Assembly (NCBI GenBank): GCA_045652125.1
Contig: JAZRTT010000028.1
Span: 1-27,342, forward strand
Direction of reading: 5' to 3'
Source of the DNA: Avoscillospira sp045652125
GTDB taxonomy: Bacteria; Bacillota; Clostridia; Oscillospirales; Oscillospiraceae
Length of the DNA stretch: 27,342 nt
The notes under the pieces are model-generated. The model searched no databases. It was not told the DNA's origin and saw only the letters and a program-made list of their open reading frames with translations. The position numbers and the translations under genes were made by a program. This document shows, one piece after another, positions 16,205-24,948 of the stretch; the first letter of the stretch is position 1, and every line of letters begins with the position of its first letter.

Positions 16205-16295
16205 TCTTTATGCAAGAATAGGCAATATGTATTTTACACAAAATCAAAAAATGATTTTTGACAAACGTATATAATTCGCACAATATACAGGGTAA

Positions 16296-16310
16296 AAACG
16301 AATATATACA
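16296..16310. promoter_or_regulatory. ARG-box-like site 2 upstream of argG
   Basis: AAACGAATATATACA repeats the core of the other two sites (AYGAATATAT). It is the weakest match of the three. Confidence 0.3.
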
Positions 16311-16340
16311 GAACAATATCGGAAATTCCCAGAGAATACA

Positions 16341-16355
16341 AAATGAATATATGCA
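16341..16355. promoter_or_regulatory. ARG-box-like site 3 upstream of argG
   Basis: AAATGAATATATGCA resembles Bacillus-type arginine operators (ATGAAT...ATGCA). It lies 190 bp upstream of argG and just past the stop of the deacetylase gene. The 223-bp gap 16,152-16,374 is otherwise AT-rich, with no strong terminator and only weak promoter matches. Confidence 0.4.
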
Positions 16356-16374
16356 AATTTTATGTATATTCCGA

Positions 16375-17556
16375 TCAAGGATATCCCACCATGTCTCCAA
16401 AGGTACCCGGATGGAGCCCACGGGGGATATACCAGCGGTCTATCAGCAGGGGATCTTCTCCGGTGGTGTATTGATTGCCTGCCATTTTCAGACCGAATGA
16501 ATAAAGGCCGTTCATCAGCTCCAGCGTGTCATTATTATACCGGCCGGTGGGATAGCACAACACATAGGGAATGCGGTACAGATGCTCTGCAATGGTACGG
16601 GAAGATTCCGTCAGCTCCAGAAGCTGTTCTTCCCGGGTTAGTTCATCCAGATTGGGATGAGTGGCCGTGTGGCTTTGAATGGAGACCAAGCCGCTGTCAG
16701 CCATTTCTTTTGCTTGTTCCCATGTCATATACCGCTCATGGACGCCCACCATTTCTGTAATGACAAAGATGGTGGCCTTGCAGTTGTATTTCTGCAAAAG
16801 AGGGTATAAATTGGTATAGTTGTCCAGATAGCCGTCGTCAAAGGTCAGCAGGACCGGCTTTTTGATGCGGTCAATGGCACGCAGATCGGAAAAGTGAATG
16901 GTTGTGTAGCCGTTTTCCGTGAGATACTTTAGCTGAGCCTCTAATTCTGCAGGGCTGACGAACAGCTCCGGGAAGCCCCATAGATCATCGCCCACGGCGT
17001 GATACATGAGAGTGGGGACGCAATACCCTTCCGGAATGGAGAAGGTGCCGCCGCCGGGAGTGATGTAGAGCAGATTTTGGGCATCATCCCGATACAGCCC
17101 CATGCCCAGCATTTCACACAGCTCCACAGGAACATAAAGGGTTTGATTTAGAGAAAGAACCGGATGCAGGAGAAAATCTGAACGGTTTTCTGTCCAAAAA
17201 ACAACCTGACGGCTGTTTGGTTTCAGATGAACAGCGATTTTCTGCCACCAAAAGACACCGTAACCGGGCATTTCGGCATCCAGGGCGTCAAGCAGTTCTT
17301 CCAGGTTCAGGTAGGAAACACCATTGATCAGAAGGCTGCCGCTTGGAAGCCGGGTTCCGTCTGCAAAAACAGCCATGCCGGGAGCCGGCTTTGGCTCCTC
17401 TTCTTTCGCCTGCGTTTGCTCTTGCTCCTGTACCGGAAGCGGAGCGGTATGTGCTTCTACCGACGGTGCCGGTGGGGGAACAGGAGTTGGTTTTTCGCAG
17501 GCAGAAAAAAGGAAGGAAAATGTCAAAAAAACCAATAAGATGACAAGTTTTTTCAT
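16375..17556 (-). CDS. Lipoprotein polysaccharide deacetylase (NodB/CE4 family)
   Basis: This 393-residue protein has a lipoprotein signal ending FLFSAC (Cys20), a P/E/Q-rich tether (about 21-60), and a domain at about 61-165 resembling the copper-amine-oxidase-N-type beta domain common on clostridial surface proteins. The NodB deacetylase domain follows, with LTFDDGY (D240, D241) and SHTATH (H296, H300): the catalytic base, metal Asp and metal His residues are all present. It probably removes acetyl groups from peptidoglycan or another envelope glycan outside the cell. The start is ATG 17,556 with GGAGGG upstream; nine upstream in-frame residues were dropped. It appears monocistronic. Confidence 0.88.
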   Translation of the reverse strand: MKKLVILLVFLTFSFLFSACEKPTPVPPPAPSVEAHTAPLPVQEQEQTQAKEEEPKPAPGMAVFADGTRLPSGSLLINGVSYLNLEELLDALDAEMPGYGVFWWQKIAVHLKPNSRQVVFWTENRSDFLLHPVLSLNQTLYVPVELCEMLGMGLYRDDAQNLLYITPGGGTFSIPEGYCVPTLMYHAVGDDLWGFPELFVSPAELEAQLKYLTENGYTTIHFSDLRAIDRIKKPVLLTFDDGYLDNYTNLYPLLQKYNCKATIFVITEMVGVHERYMTWEQAKEMADSGLVSIQSHTATHPNLDELTREEQLLELTESSRTIAEHLYRIPYVLCYPTGRYNNDTLELMNGLYSFGLKMAGNQYTTGEDPLLIDRWYIPRGLHPGTFGDMVGYP

Positions 17557-17583
17557 GATATTCCCTCCTTTGACATTTTTCAA

Positions 17584-17612
17584 AGCATATCATAAAATGG
17601 GAAAAAAGTCCA
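17584..17612 (-). promoter_or_regulatory. Predicted promoter for the deacetylase gene
   Basis: On the minus strand: TGGACT (17607-17612), a 17-bp spacer, and an extended -10 TGA-TATGCT (hexamer 17584-17589). It lies between the upstream terminator and the gene's ribosome binding site. The hexamers match 4/6 each. Confidence 0.5.
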
Positions 17613-17656
17613 CCATCCGAAGGAAAAACCTTACAGTATCCCTTGATATAAATATA

Positions 17657-17695
17657 AAAGCCGGTCTGAGGAACAATGCTCCTCAGACCGGCTTT
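17657..17695 (-). terminator. Strong terminator at the end of the pepD operon
   Basis: AAAGCCGGTCTGAGGA (17657-17672) pairs perfectly over 16 bp with TCCTCAGACCGGCTTT (17680-17695) around a 7-nt loop. On the minus strand it is followed by TATATTTATAT. It lies just after the pepD stop and isolates the operon from the deacetylase gene. Confidence 0.9.
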
Positions 17696-17709
17696 ATATG
17701 CTGTGACTT

Positions 17710-19149
17710 TTATCGTTCTGCCAGCAGGGCTTTCAGATACTCCCAGACCCTCGCGACAGAGGAGATAGAAACCGCTTCTTTCACGGAATGGACATCCCGC
17801 AGATCGGGACCCATGGAAACGCAGTCCAACCCCGGCAGTTTTTGGGAGAGGATTCCGCACTCCAAACCGGCGTGGATGGTAATAACGGCAGGATCCTTGC
17901 CGTACAGCCTGCGATAGACGGCAATGCATTGCTCCCGGAAGGGGGATTCTACCGCCAGGGGCCATGCAGGGTATTCGCCGTCAAAGCGGATGCTTCCCCC
18001 CAGACTTTGGGCAAGACGGCTGAGTTTGGCCTGCAAATAAGCCTTGGCGGAGGGAACAGAACTGCGAAGGGACAATTCCAGAGAAAGCTCGGTATCCGTT
18101 AGGGTCATGACACCCAGATTGAGAGAGGTCTCTACCAGACCGGGCAGGGAGGCACACATGGCCTGAACGCCGTTAGGCATGAGATTTAGTGCCGTAATAA
18201 GGGCAGCGGCACTTTCCTCCGTCAGAACATTGGCCTCCCGGCAGCCGATTTCTGTGCACAAAAGGTTCAAGTTCGGCTCGGTGACGGCATATTCAGCCTG
18301 AATATCTGACAAATAGGCTGCTGCGGCTGCTTTCAGACCGGGCAGGTCCGATTGGTTTACAAGCAGAGAAACGGAGGCATCCTTGGGGATCACATTATCC
18401 TTAACACCGCCATGCAGGGAAATAAGGCCAAAGGAACAGACCTGTTCCAAAGCCAGAAGCAGGCGGCCGGTGAGTAAATTGGCGTTGGCAAAGCCGTTGT
18501 GAATCTCTACACCGGAGTGACCGCCCCGCAGACCCCGGAAGGTAAATTCCACACAGACGCCTGCGGACGGTTTTCGGGTCATGGGGCAGGCTATGATTGC
18601 ACGAACGCCGCCTGCGCATCCCACAGTAAAGATACCTTCCTCTTCCGAATCCAGATTCAGCAGCCGCCGTGCCTTGCAGGAGGACAGATCCATCGCGGCT
18701 GCACCCAGAAGGCCGACTTCCTCCGATACGGTCAAAATAACTTCCAATGCCGGGTGCGGGATGTCATCTGCGGCAAGGATGGCCAGAGCATAGGCAACGG
18801 CAATGCCGTTGTCGGCACCCAGCGTGGTGCCGTCGGCGGTCAGTTCATCCCCCTCCACCAGAAGGCGAAGCCCATCTTTTTCCAAATCCAGATCGCACTC
18901 CGGGGTTTTGTCACCCACCATATCCAGATGACCCTGCAGCATAAGGGGAGCTGCGTCTTTGTATCCTTCCGTGGCAGGGGAGAAGATCAGCACGTTGCCC
19001 ATGGCATCCTGTTCATAGGTGAGTCCATGTTTCACGGCGAAATCCACGCAGTAATCGCTGAGCTGTTTTTCGTGAAAGGAAGTATGGGGAATGGAACAGA
19101 TCTCTTCAAAATAGTGAAAGACGGAAGATGGCTGTAAATGTTCTAACAT
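17710..19149 (-). CDS. pepD: Aminoacyl-histidine dipeptidase (Xaa-His dipeptidase, M20C)
   Basis: This 479-residue cytosolic metallopeptidase of the PepD type hydrolyses dipeptides such as Xaa-His. Two-metal site residues are visible: H74 and D76 in LQGHLDMVGD, D113 in LGADNGIA, E143-E144 in VSEEVGLLGA, D167 in LNLDSEEEG, and a late His in DVHS (about 454). The lid-domain marker RGGHSGVEIH is also present. The ribosome binding site is AAAGGAG. It is last in the minus-strand operon, 27 bp after the GH3 gene, and ends at a strong terminator. It may feed on peptides released from the envelope, which is inference. Confidence 0.93.
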   Translation of the reverse strand: MLEHLQPSSVFHYFEEICSIPHTSFHEKQLSDYCVDFAVKHGLTYEQDAMGNVLIFSPATEGYKDAAPLMLQGHLDMVGDKTPECDLDLEKDGLRLLVEGDELTADGTTLGADNGIAVAYALAILAADDIPHPALEVILTVSEEVGLLGAAAMDLSSCKARRLLNLDSEEEGIFTVGCAGGVRAIIACPMTRKPSAGVCVEFTFRGLRGGHSGVEIHNGFANANLLTGRLLLALEQVCSFGLISLHGGVKDNVIPKDASVSLLVNQSDLPGLKAAAAAYLSDIQAEYAVTEPNLNLLCTEIGCREANVLTEESAAALITALNLMPNGVQAMCASLPGLVETSLNLGVMTLTDTELSLELSLRSSVPSAKAYLQAKLSRLAQSLGGSIRFDGEYPAWPLAVESPFREQCIAVYRRLYGKDPAVITIHAGLECGILSQKLPGLDCVSMGPDLRDVHSVKEAVSISSVARVWEYLKALLAER

Positions 19150-19176
19150 ATTGTCTCCTTTTTTTGTTAAATGGGG

Positions 19177-20481
19177 TTATTCCCCCATGATTCCAAATGC
19201 ATATTTGACCGTAAGGATCCGCAGGACACTTTGGTCGATCTGCTCCCAAGTGAGCTCATGAGAATCCAATGCGGCTTGGACGGCGGCAAAGGCTTCCTGT
19301 GGATCTTCCGGCATGAGAACCATATCTACCCCGGCTTGCAGGGCCAAAACGGCAGATTCTCCGCCGGGATAGTGATCGGTTATGGACTTCATCTGATGAG
19401 AATCTGTGATGATGATGCCGGAAAACGCCAATTCCTGCCGCAGACGGGAGATCACTTCCGGGGAAAGATCTGCCGGCAGAGGAGACAGGTTTTCGTTGAT
19501 AATATGGGAGATCATAACAAACATAGCGCCTTCTTCGATGCCTGCCTGAAAGGGCAGCCATTCGTTTTGCTGCAGCTGTTCCACAGTGCGGTTTGAAACA
19601 CAACTGCCTTCATGGGAATCTCCCTGAGCACTGCCGTGTCCCGGGAAGTGCTTCAGGCAGGAGATCATCTGCTTGTTCTGCAGCCCTTCCACCATGGCGG
19701 AAACCAGAGATGCGGCAACTTCCGGATTTGGACTGTAAGAGCGATCGCCGATCTCCTGATTGTCGGGATCGGTGGAAATATCGGCAACCGGAGCGAAATT
19801 CACATTAAAGCCCAGCACCTTCAATTCCTCTGCGAGCGTGCTGCCCATATCATAGACTGCTACAGCATCCTCAGAGGCTCCGTATTCTGCCGCTGCCGGG
19901 AAGTGGGTCACAGCCAGATTTTCGTTGCTTCCCGCCCGGGAGACGCTGCCGCCTTCCTCATCCACACACAGGAACATAGGGGTCTTGGCATAAGACTGGG
20001 TTTTGGACAGCATTTCCACAGTCTGCGCCTGATCTTCCATGTTTTTGGCAAAATAACAAAGACCGCCCACGGGGAAGCGCTCCACGGCTTCTTTTGTGGT
20101 ATCACCGGCCCGGGTGGCAGTATTGACACCTGTGATATCCTCCGGCGTGGTGATAAATAGCTGCCAGATTTTTTCTTCCGGTGTCATAGTCTGCAAATAG
20201 TCCTCTGCCAGGGTTTTGGGCGTTGGATCTTCCGATACCGGGTCCTTTTCCGGCAGCGGCTCTTCCGGCGGATCAGATACTTCTTCCGTTTCTTCCGGTA
20301 CAGGAATCTCTTCGGGCTGTACTGCCTCATCTTCCCGGAAAAGGTCGTCGGTATACAAAACTTCCGGCGGCTGCGGATCATTCCGGGGAATGGAGCGCAG
20401 CAGGAAAAAACCGAAGAAACAAAGAATGACCAGAGCAAACAATGCTGCAATACTGTATAACACAGTTTTGAAAATTCGCAT
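19177..20481 (-). CDS. Membrane-anchored GH3 beta-N-acetylhexosaminidase (NagZ-like)
   Basis: This 434-residue protein has an uncleaved N-terminal membrane segment at about 6-28. An acidic, Pro/Glu-rich tether spans about 33-90. The GH3 catalytic domain covers about 91-430. NagZ markers are CVDEEGG (172-178), KHFPGHG (277-283), the Asp-x-His pair D288/H290 that serves as acid/base in NagZ-type enzymes, and the nucleophile D360 in IIITDSHQM. It probably releases N-acetylglucosamine from muropeptides outside the cell, as in Gram-positive NagZ. It starts 11 bp after the upstream lipoprotein gene, so co-transcription is likely. Confidence 0.9.
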   Translation of the reverse strand: MRIFKTVLYSIAALFALVILCFFGFFLLRSIPRNDPQPPEVLYTDDLFREDEAVQPEEIPVPEETEEVSDPPEEPLPEKDPVSEDPTPKTLAEDYLQTMTPEEKIWQLFITTPEDITGVNTATRAGDTTKEAVERFPVGGLCYFAKNMEDQAQTVEMLSKTQSYAKTPMFLCVDEEGGSVSRAGSNENLAVTHFPAAAEYGASEDAVAVYDMGSTLAEELKVLGFNVNFAPVADISTDPDNQEIGDRSYSPNPEVAASLVSAMVEGLQNKQMISCLKHFPGHGSAQGDSHEGSCVSNRTVEQLQQNEWLPFQAGIEEGAMFVMISHIINENLSPLPADLSPEVISRLRQELAFSGIIITDSHQMKSITDHYPGGESAVLALQAGVDMVLMPEDPQEAFAAVQAALDSHELTWEQIDQSVLRILTVKYAFGIMGE

Positions 20482-20492
20482 GACCGGCCTCC

Positions 20493-21770
20493 TTAGAGTT
20501 GGGACTGTGTTTCTGTTTGATCTTCAGGGGGTTCCTCCGGAATGCCGGAGGGCGGAAGGACATTAGGCAGATCCTCCTTTGGCAATTCGGGAACGGGAGT
20601 ATCTGCAGGCGGAATCTCAACCGGGAGTTCCGGTGCAAGAGGGTCTTCCTCCGGAGCGGGTTGATCCGGCTGGGGCGGTTCCTGCTCCGGTGCCGGGACA
20701 AATTCACAGGCTGGCAGCAATTCGGTGTTCCAGTAATAGTTTCCCATTTCGGCATCTGTGCGAAGAACCAGACCGCTGCGGTCCAGAACACATCGCGCCA
20801 GATCCAGATGGCGGTAATACGTACCCATGCGAAGAATATTCCAGGTATAGACCTCATCGCCGCGCATACCCGTGACGGTATTACACTCCATCCCGGCCCG
20901 GTCACAGATCAGCTGCCAGGCCTGAGACAGACCTTTTGGGTCGGCAATGCCGCCGCACAGGGCGTCATAGAGAGGGGTAGCCGTCTCTGCTTCTTTATAT
21001 TGGAAACGCTGGGTCAGATAAGAATACAGCAGCTGGGCCTTGTCGTAATCTCCCTGCCGATAGCGGATGTACTCGGCTGCAGCGTGAAGGCTTTCCTCAA
21101 CGGCGGCCTGCTTCTGCTGAAGTTCCTGCGGCGTATTGGTGTAAAGAAAGTTGACTTCCAGGATCCGGGAACTGCCGGTTTCCGGATATACGGAAACGGA
21201 GACCTGAGGAGTTTCCATAATGGAGGCGGCATTTCCTTCGCAATAGTCCGCTGCCAGCCCGGGAATATCCTGATCCTGCTGACGGTAACTGGCCAAGCGG
21301 AGGGTGAGCCGACTGTCTTGCCGGTCCAAAGCCTGTTCGATTTTATCCTGCAGCTGTTCCTGGGTAGAGATCGGGTGAATCTGGGCGATCTCCTGCGCTG
21401 TACGGCGGAATGTGATGAAAATGCGAATTTCATAATAGGACACGATTCGGGTACAACTGTGGGTCATATAATCCACAGCATAGGCACCAAGCGGGTCCAA
21501 TTTGCTGACTTCATAGGCAGCATCCCGCAAGTCGTCCTCCACTACCCCATCATAGGAGGTCACACGGATGGCACACTCTGTCTGCCCAGAACGAATCTGA
21601 GCAAGAATTGCATTTTTCAGACTTTGATAGTCCTTGGCTGTAACGGCATCGGCAGCGGTGGGGACTTCGCTGCTTTGATGGGGCGTGATGGACAGATATT
21701 CATCCGGGGCCAGAGAGGCGCAGCCGGAAAGAAGCAGCAGGCACAAGAAAATGAGAGCGATGCGTTTCAT
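20493..21770 (-). CDS. Transglutaminase-fold lipoprotein, catalytic residues lost
   Basis: This 425-residue protein has a lipoprotein signal MKRIALIFLCLLLLSGC (Cys17). An N-terminal domain of unknown type covers about 40-235. A transglutaminase-like core follows at about 240-335. The core matches the family around GLSQAWQLICDRAGMECNTV and VYTWNILRMGTYY, but the usual Cys (VCxGYA) is Pro278 and the usual HAWN His is Tyr308. The Asp of the triad is kept (D323). The protein is therefore probably a binding protein, not an enzyme. A Pro/Glu/Gln-rich tail runs from about 358 to the end. The start is ATG 21,770 with AGGAGGT; 30 in-frame upstream residues were dropped. Confidence 0.75.
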   Translation of the reverse strand: MKRIALIFLCLLLLSGCASLAPDEYLSITPHQSSEVPTAADAVTAKDYQSLKNAILAQIRSGQTECAIRVTSYDGVVEDDLRDAAYEVSKLDPLGAYAVDYMTHSCTRIVSYYEIRIFITFRRTAQEIAQIHPISTQEQLQDKIEQALDRQDSRLTLRLASYRQQDQDIPGLAADYCEGNAASIMETPQVSVSVYPETGSSRILEVNFLYTNTPQELQQKQAAVEESLHAAAEYIRYRQGDYDKAQLLYSYLTQRFQYKEAETATPLYDALCGGIADPKGLSQAWQLICDRAGMECNTVTGMRGDEVYTWNILRMGTYYRHLDLARCVLDRSGLVLRTDAEMGNYYWNTELLPACEFVPAPEQEPPQPDQPAPEEDPLAPELPVEIPPADTPVPELPKEDLPNVLPPSGIPEEPPEDQTETQSQL

Positions 21771-21789
21771 GGCAGCACCTCCTTGAAAA

Positions 21790-22659
21790 TTACAGGTCGT
21801 GCTTGTTATAGCGTTTGAAGCCTTCACCCAGAACCAGATGGGCTTCCTGCAAAATGACAAAGGCGTCCGGATCTACTTCTGTGACCAGGTTTTTCAGTTC
21901 TGCTGCCTGCCGCTTCTTCAGCGCTGTCAGAAGGACATTCTTTTCCGATCCGGAATAATAACCCCGTCCTTTGAGAATGGTAACGCCGCGATCCAGCTTT
22001 TCGCTGATTTTCATGCCAATGGTCTTATACTGATCCGAGACAATAAGTGCCACGGTGGAATAGTCCAGACCGTAGACGACGCCGTCCAGGACTTTATCGC
22101 AGATATAGAGTGTGACGGCAGAGTAGAGTGCCTTGTTGATATCACCGAAAACCAGACCGGTGAGTGCTACGATCAGCACGTCGATACACAGCATGATCCT
22201 GCCGATGGGGAGGTTGGGAATCAAAGGACGTACCAACCGGGCTACAATGTCCACGCCGCCGGTGGATGCACCGGAGACAAAGACCAGACCCACGCCAAAA
22301 CCGGTCAGCAAGCCGCCATAGAGACAGGCGAGCAGGGGATCTGTTTCGGGAGCGGGCAGGCGGGAGAAAAAGGCAATAAATCCGTTAGTCAGAAGCATAC
22401 CGGCCAGAGAACCGACAAAGAATTTCTTTCCGACCCCTTTGATGCTGATAAGAAACAGAGGAATGTTTATGAGCACAGACCAAAGGGCGACGGAACCGGA
22501 TTTTGTTATATGGGCGATCAATTGGGAAAGGCCGGATACGCCGCCCACATTGATGTGGTTGGGTTGGAGAAACAGATCAAAACCCAGACCGAAGGACGCA
22601 CAGCCCAAAACGATCATGCATATGTTCTTCACTTGATGAAACAGGCTGCGTTTGTTCAT
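21790..22659 (-). CDS. YitT-family membrane protein (DUF161/DUF2179)
   Basis: This 289-residue protein has about five or six membrane segments in the first 200 residues. It carries the family signature of a glycine-rich first segment (GFDLFLQPNHINVGGVSGLS) and GASTGGVDIVARLV. The C-terminal soluble domain (about 210-280, with DRGVTILKGRGYYSG and DPDAFVILQEAH) is DUF2179. Family members are widespread in Firmicutes; their transport substrate is unsettled. The ribosome binding site is TGGAGG. It lies 25 bp after topoisomerase subunit A and 19 bp before the next gene. Confidence 0.9.
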   Translation of the reverse strand: MNKRSLFHQVKNICMIVLGCASFGLGFDLFLQPNHINVGGVSGLSQLIAHITKSGSVALWSVLINIPLFLISIKGVGKKFFVGSLAGMLLTNGFIAFFSRLPAPETDPLLACLYGGLLTGFGVGLVFVSGASTGGVDIVARLVRPLIPNLPIGRIMLCIDVLIVALTGLVFGDINKALYSAVTLYICDKVLDGVVYGLDYSTVALIVSDQYKTIGMKISEKLDRGVTILKGRGYYSGSEKNVLLTALKKRQAAELKNLVTEVDPDAFVILQEAHLVLGEGFKRYNKHDL

Positions 22660-22684
22660 AAAACCTCCATAAATGGATGGGCGG

Positions 22685-24922
22685 TCAGAAAATGCCCATC
22701 TGCTTTTCTTCCATATCTTCTTCTTTCAGAAGCATACCGCCGGCAGGCAGGGTTTTGGTGCGGTAACGAGCCGGATTCTGAATGGTGGTATCGGCCAAAA
22801 GCATGGCATATTCCACCGATTTATTCTTTTTCAGTGTCATGACACCAACGCCTTGGGTACTGCGGGTGGTTTTTGCCGTCAACTGGGCAGCGGAGAAGAT
22901 CAGGCAGCGGCCATCGGTGGCATAAAGTGCGATCTGGGTATCTTCTTCCGTCAGGCAGAAAATGGCCTTGACGGGGCTCTTGTCGGAATAGGCACCGGTG
23001 AGCTTTCTGCGGTTGGATTTGGTCTCATAGGCAGCAAGGTCCACCTTGGCCACCTTGCCGTTTTCAAAGCAGAACAGCAGATTCCCTTTATAGTTCCCCG
23101 GCAGACAGACGGCAAGAACGGTTTCGCCCTCATCCATCCCCAGTTTGCTGGGCAGATAATCGCCCAGAACAGAGGCTTTGCTGTCCTCAAAATCGGCACA
23201 GCGGCTCTTATAGACCTGGGCCTGATTGGTGAATATCAGCAGTTCTGCCCGGTTGGTGGTCTCCCGGCTGAAGGAAAGACTGTCGCCCTCCTTGAACTTC
23301 TGCTCTCCGGACATTCGCAGGGACTGGGGGGTGATCTTCTTAAAATAGCCCTCTTTGGATACGAACACCGTCACAGGATAGTCGGGAATCTCTTCCTCCG
23401 GCTCCTCCTGAATGAGCTGGTGCTCAAAGACCAGAGTGGTGCGGCGGTCCTTGCCGTATTTATCGGAGACTGCCTGCAGCTCTTTGACGATGATATTCAA
23501 AATTTTTCTGTCAGACTTGAGAATGGATTCCAGCTCCTCAATCTCCGCCACAAGAGAATCCACGTCCTGCAGACGTTTGAGGATATACTCCTTGTTGATG
23601 TTCCGCAGTTTGATGTCTGCCACGAACTCAGCCTGTACCTGATCGATGCCGAAGCCGATCATCAGATTGGGAACGACCTCTGCATCGGATTCCGTCTCCC
23701 GGATGATCTTGATGGCAAGATCAATATCCAGCAGGATTTTTTTCAGACCTTTCAGCAGGTGCAGGCGGTCTTTTTTCTTCTGCAACTGGAAGAATACCCG
23801 GCGTTTGACACATTGGCTTCGCCATGCGGTCCATTCTTCCAGCAGTTCCCCGACACCCAGAACTCTGGGCATACCGGCAATGAGAACGTTGAAGTTACAG
23901 GGGAAGGAGTCCATCAAAGGGGTGGACTTCATGAGCTTGGCCATGAGCTTGTCCGGGTCTACGCCCCGTTTAAGATCAATGGTCAGCTTCATGCCGGAAA
24001 GGTCGGTCTCGTCCCGAATTTCGTTGATCTCCCGAATCTTGCCGGCTTTGATCAGGTCAAGGACCTTGTCGATGATGGCTTCCGTGGTGGTGGTATAGGG
24101 GATCTCATAGACCTCGATGAGGTTGCCCTCTTTCACATACCGCCACTTGCACCGGATCTGGAAAGAGCCCCGGCCTGTGCGGTAAATTTCCGCCATTTGC
24201 AGAGGATCGTAGAGAATCTCGCCGCCGGTGGAGAAGTCGGGAGCGGGAAGGGTGTCCAGCAGGTTGGCGCCGGGGTCTTTGATGAGGGCGATGGCCGTCT
24301 GGCAGACTTCCCGCAGGTTAAAGCCGCAGATGTTGCTGGCCATGCCGACGGCGATGCCCGTGTTGCTGGAAACCAGAATGTTGGGGTAGGTAGTGGGGAG
24401 CAAAGTGGGCTCCTGAGTGGAGCTGTCATAGTTGTCCACAAAGTCCACCGTGTCAAAATCGATGTCCCGGAACAGCTCCTGACAAATGGGCTCCAGCTTG
24501 GCCTCCGTGTATCGGGAGGCGGCGTAGGCCATGTCACGGGAGTAGACTTTGCCGAAGTTGCCCTTGCTGTCCACAAAGGGATGGAGCAGGGTCTCGTTGC
24601 CCCGTGCCAGACGGACCATGGTCTCGTAGATGGCGGCATCGCCATGGGGGTTCAGATGCATGGTCTGGCCCACGATGTTGGCAGACTTGGTCCGGCCCTT
24701 GGCCAGCAGGCCCATTTCGTACATGGTGTACAGGAGCTTGCGGTGGGAGGGCTTAAAACCGTCGATCTCCGGAATGGCGCGGGATACGATCACCGACATG
24801 GCATAGGGCATATAATTCAGTTCCAAAGTGTCGGTGATATTTTGCTCCAAAACGCAGGCGCTTAGTCCGCTGATGTTGGATAGATCCGATTTTTGGTTCT
24901 GTTCTGTTTTCTTCTTAGCCAT
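22685..24922 (-). CDS. parC: Type IIA DNA topoisomerase subunit A (ParC/GyrA-like)
   Basis: This 745-residue subunit breaks and rejoins DNA through a tyrosine. The active-site Arg-Tyr pair is R137-Y138 in AASRYTEAKLEP. The helix equivalent to the quinolone region reads NPHGDAAIYETMVR (91-104), with Ala96 where GyrA/ParC usually have Ser and Glu100 at the acidic position. The C-terminal pinwheel region lacks a visible GyrA box (QRRGGKG), which favours a topoisomerase IV-type role. The N-terminal core (PEIDGFKPSHRKLLYTMYEM) differs from standard GyrA/ParC (DGLKPVQRR), so this is a divergent subfamily and the symbol is by analogy. It starts 26 bp after subunit B. Confidence 0.85.
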   Translation of the reverse strand: MAKKKTEQNQKSDLSNISGLSACVLEQNITDTLELNYMPYAMSVIVSRAIPEIDGFKPSHRKLLYTMYEMGLLAKGRTKSANIVGQTMHLNPHGDAAIYETMVRLARGNETLLHPFVDSKGNFGKVYSRDMAYAASRYTEAKLEPICQELFRDIDFDTVDFVDNYDSSTQEPTLLPTTYPNILVSSNTGIAVGMASNICGFNLREVCQTAIALIKDPGANLLDTLPAPDFSTGGEILYDPLQMAEIYRTGRGSFQIRCKWRYVKEGNLIEVYEIPYTTTTEAIIDKVLDLIKAGKIREINEIRDETDLSGMKLTIDLKRGVDPDKLMAKLMKSTPLMDSFPCNFNVLIAGMPRVLGVGELLEEWTAWRSQCVKRRVFFQLQKKKDRLHLLKGLKKILLDIDLAIKIIRETESDAEVVPNLMIGFGIDQVQAEFVADIKLRNINKEYILKRLQDVDSLVAEIEELESILKSDRKILNIIVKELQAVSDKYGKDRRTTLVFEHQLIQEEPEEEIPDYPVTVFVSKEGYFKKITPQSLRMSGEQKFKEGDSLSFSRETTNRAELLIFTNQAQVYKSRCADFEDSKASVLGDYLPSKLGMDEGETVLAVCLPGNYKGNLLFCFENGKVAKVDLAAYETKSNRRKLTGAYSDKSPVKAIFCLTEEDTQIALYATDGRCLIFSAAQLTAKTTRSTQGVGVMTLKKNKSVEYAMLLADTTIQNPARYRTKTLPAGGMLLKEEDMEEKQMGIF

Positions 24923-24948
24923 AAAGCCTCCAAAAGAAAGTGTAAGTG

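Noticed and set aside
16152..16374. Possible riboswitch or leader peptide upstream of argG
   Set aside because: The region is AT-rich with only weak short hairpins; no known riboswitch core and no arginine-rich leader peptide with a terminator was seen.
22673..24865. Plus-strand open frame of 730 codons
   Set aside because: It is fully antisense to topoisomerase subunit A, has no ribosome binding site and no recognisable domain. It results from the codon bias of the real gene.
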